This document shows, one piece after another, positions 6,025 through 6,485 of a DNA stretch of 6,485 nt (position 1 is the stretch's first letter; each line of letters opens with the position of its first letter). Source of the stretch: JAQVUB01 sp033809415 (GTDB lineage: Bacteria; Verrucomicrobiota; Lentisphaeria; Oligosphaerales; Oligosphaeraceae); the NCBI GenBank assembly GCA_033809415.1, contig JAPXLT010000264.1, positions 1 through 6,485 of the forward strand, in the 5' to 3' direction. The translations under genes and the position numbers were made by a program. The notes below the pieces were generated by a model that was not told the DNA's origin, did not search any database, and saw nothing but the letters and a program-made list of their open reading frames with translations.

Positions 6025-6078
6025 ACGGATCAGTCGGATCGGACGGATCGGACGGATCGGTCGGATCGGTCGGATCGA
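6025..6078 (+). repeat. 9-bp minisatellite, consensus WCGGATCGG
   Basis: Six consecutive 9-bp units start at 6025, 6034, 6043, 6052, 6061 and 6070. The first letter alternates A or T, and only single substitutions appear elsewhere (ACGGATCAG in the first unit, TCGGATCGA in the last). A decayed unit precedes it at 6016-6024. The period is a multiple of three, so frames stay open on both strands (Arg-Ile-Gly and Asp-Pro-Ser/Thr repeats), but nothing suggests translation. Confidence 0.9.
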
Positions 6079-6092
6079 CAATGTTGGAATTA

Positions 6093-6180
6093 GCCCTGAA
6101 GGGGCGTGACATACCAGCCCAGGGCAACGCCCTGGGTCAGGGATCCCACCATCGGCAAAGCCCTGTAAGGGCGCGACATA
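6093..6180 (+). repeat. Three-hairpin palindromic intergenic element
   Basis: A module beginning GCCCTGAAGGGGC (6093) and ending GACATA (6113) recurs at 6160-6180 as GCCCTGTAAGGGC...GACATA, with 18 of 21 positions identical. Each module is itself a small hairpin. Between them lies a perfect 8-bp palindrome, CCCAGGGC-AAC-GCCCTGGG (6118-6136). From memory, similar 'GCCCTGAAAGGGC ... CCCAGGGCAACGCCCTGGG' sequences are dispersed in several bacterial genomes; I could not check this. No protein is credible here. Confidence 0.7.
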
Positions 6181-6322
6181 ATCCCTGGCTCAAAAAAAAT
6201 CTCAAAAAATGAGAAAGGCCCTCAAAGCCAGTAACTTGCGCATCGTTTTTTGAAAATCTTTTCCAAAAAAGAAGAAGTCGAGGAGTAGTACGAAAGTTTT
6301 TGTAATGGGTTAGTCTTCTGTA
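6181..6322. other. A/T-rich gene-free stretch
   Basis: This segment carries runs of A (6192-6199, 6204-6209, 6274-6279) and no recognisable gene or RNA. Two overlapping minus-strand open frames cross it, but they have no ribosome site and no recognisable domain. They also extend into the palindromic element or the terminal inverted repeat. I see nothing functional. Confidence 0.5.
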
Positions 6323-6345
6323 GTGCGTAGTGCGGGTCAGACGTG

Positions 6346-6374
6346 GTGGACAGTGTGGACAAAGTGGACAGGAC
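6346..6374 (+). repeat. 9-bp GTGGAC minisatellite
   Basis: GTGGAC starts at 6346, 6355 and 6364, an exact 9-bp period, followed by a partial AGGAC at 6370. It is the third GGAC-type array in the window. Confidence 0.75.
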
Positions 6375-6409
6375 AAGCCCCCCGCACCCCACGACAGTCA
6401 GAATAATCA

Positions 6410-6435
6410 CAACCGGGACGGTTGCGCTACTTTTT
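6410..6435 (+). other. Small hairpin with downstream T run
   Basis: CAACCG-GGA-CGGTTG (6410-6424) is a perfect 6-bp stem with a 3-nt loop; five T follow at 6431-6435 after CGCTAC. It could act as a weak terminator on the plus strand or be another dispersed palindrome. No gene directly upstream needs a terminator. Confidence 0.35.
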
Positions 6436-6485
6436 AAACCAGCGCCCCCTGCACCCGTTCCCAACGCACTACGCACCACGCACTA

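Larger units (their letters stand above)
6323..6476. repeat. Inverted-repeat-bounded segment at right edge
   Basis: GTGCGTAGTGCG (6323-6334) is perfectly complementary to CGCACTACGCAC (6465-6476), bounding 154 bp. Each arm belongs to a wider TAGTGCG/CGCACTA repeat that continues to the window end, where CGCACTA recurs at 6479-6485. Between the arms lie a GTGGAC array (6346-6374) and a small hairpin (6410-6424). There is no transposase. The extent beyond 6485 is unknown. Confidence 0.6.

Noticed and set aside
6025..6078. CRISPR array
   Set aside because: The units are 9 bp and contiguous, with no spacers and no cas genes nearby.
5879..6127. Open frame encoding an Asp-Pro-Ser/Thr repeat protein (minus strand) or Arg-Ile-Gly repeats (plus strand)
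   Set aside because: It is the direct consequence of a 9-bp tandem repeat, a multiple of three; no start signal and no domain outside the repeat.
6222..6479. 85-codon minus-strand open frame
   Set aside because: It spans the inverted repeat, the GGAC array and an A/T-rich stretch, with no ribosome site or recognisable domain; an overlapping frame is equally open.

Overview
The window looks like a housekeeping stretch of a Gram-negative bacterial chromosome, probably from the PVC superphylum (Lentisphaerota, Verrucomicrobiota or Kiritimatiellota type). An lpxA gene implies an outer membrane with lipid A. The gaps between genes carry 'TTTTTTAACMACGAA...CACGAAAA' repeats of a style I associate from memory with PVC genomes. 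The phylum call is inference; the Gram-negative call is well supported.

Layout, left to right. (1) 1-942, minus strand: a polysaccharide pyruvyl transferase family gene whose 3' end is cut by the window edge. (2) 943-1241: a divergent intergenic region with a GGAC minisatellite touching the pyruvyl transferase start codon, four TTACAT/TTACAA repeats, a candidate promoter and a leader hairpin for rplU. (3) 1242-1556: rplU (ribosomal protein L21), not followed by the usual rpmA. (4) 1557-1943: gene-free, with a 16-bp hairpin, a dispersed repeat (copy A), a candidate promoter and a GC-rich leader for tyrS. (5) 1944-3224: tyrS. (6) 3231-3304: copy B of the dispersed repeat. (7) 3340-4173: lpxA. 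(8) 4170-5729, minus strand: a ComM/YifB AAA+ ATPase, tail to tail with lpxA, the two stop codons sharing the four bases CTAA. (9) 5730-6485: more than 700 bp with no credible gene, packed with repeat families.

The genes do not form one pathway. rplU and tyrS serve translation, lpxA starts lipid A synthesis, the pyruvyl transferase probably decorates a surface polysaccharide, and ComM is a helicase-like ATPase known from natural transformation. rplU, tyrS and lpxA point the same way but are separated by repeat-bearing gaps of 387 and 115 bp, so a single operon is not clear.

I see no phage, CRISPR, toxin-antitoxin or defence locus, and no evidence of a new multi-gene system. The unusual content is the non-coding DNA: a 74-bp hairpin-plus-T6 element with copies after rplU and after tyrS and a tandem version before comM, 9-bp-period GGAC/GGAT minisatellites at three places, a three-hairpin palindromic element, and a 12-bp inverted repeat at the right edge.
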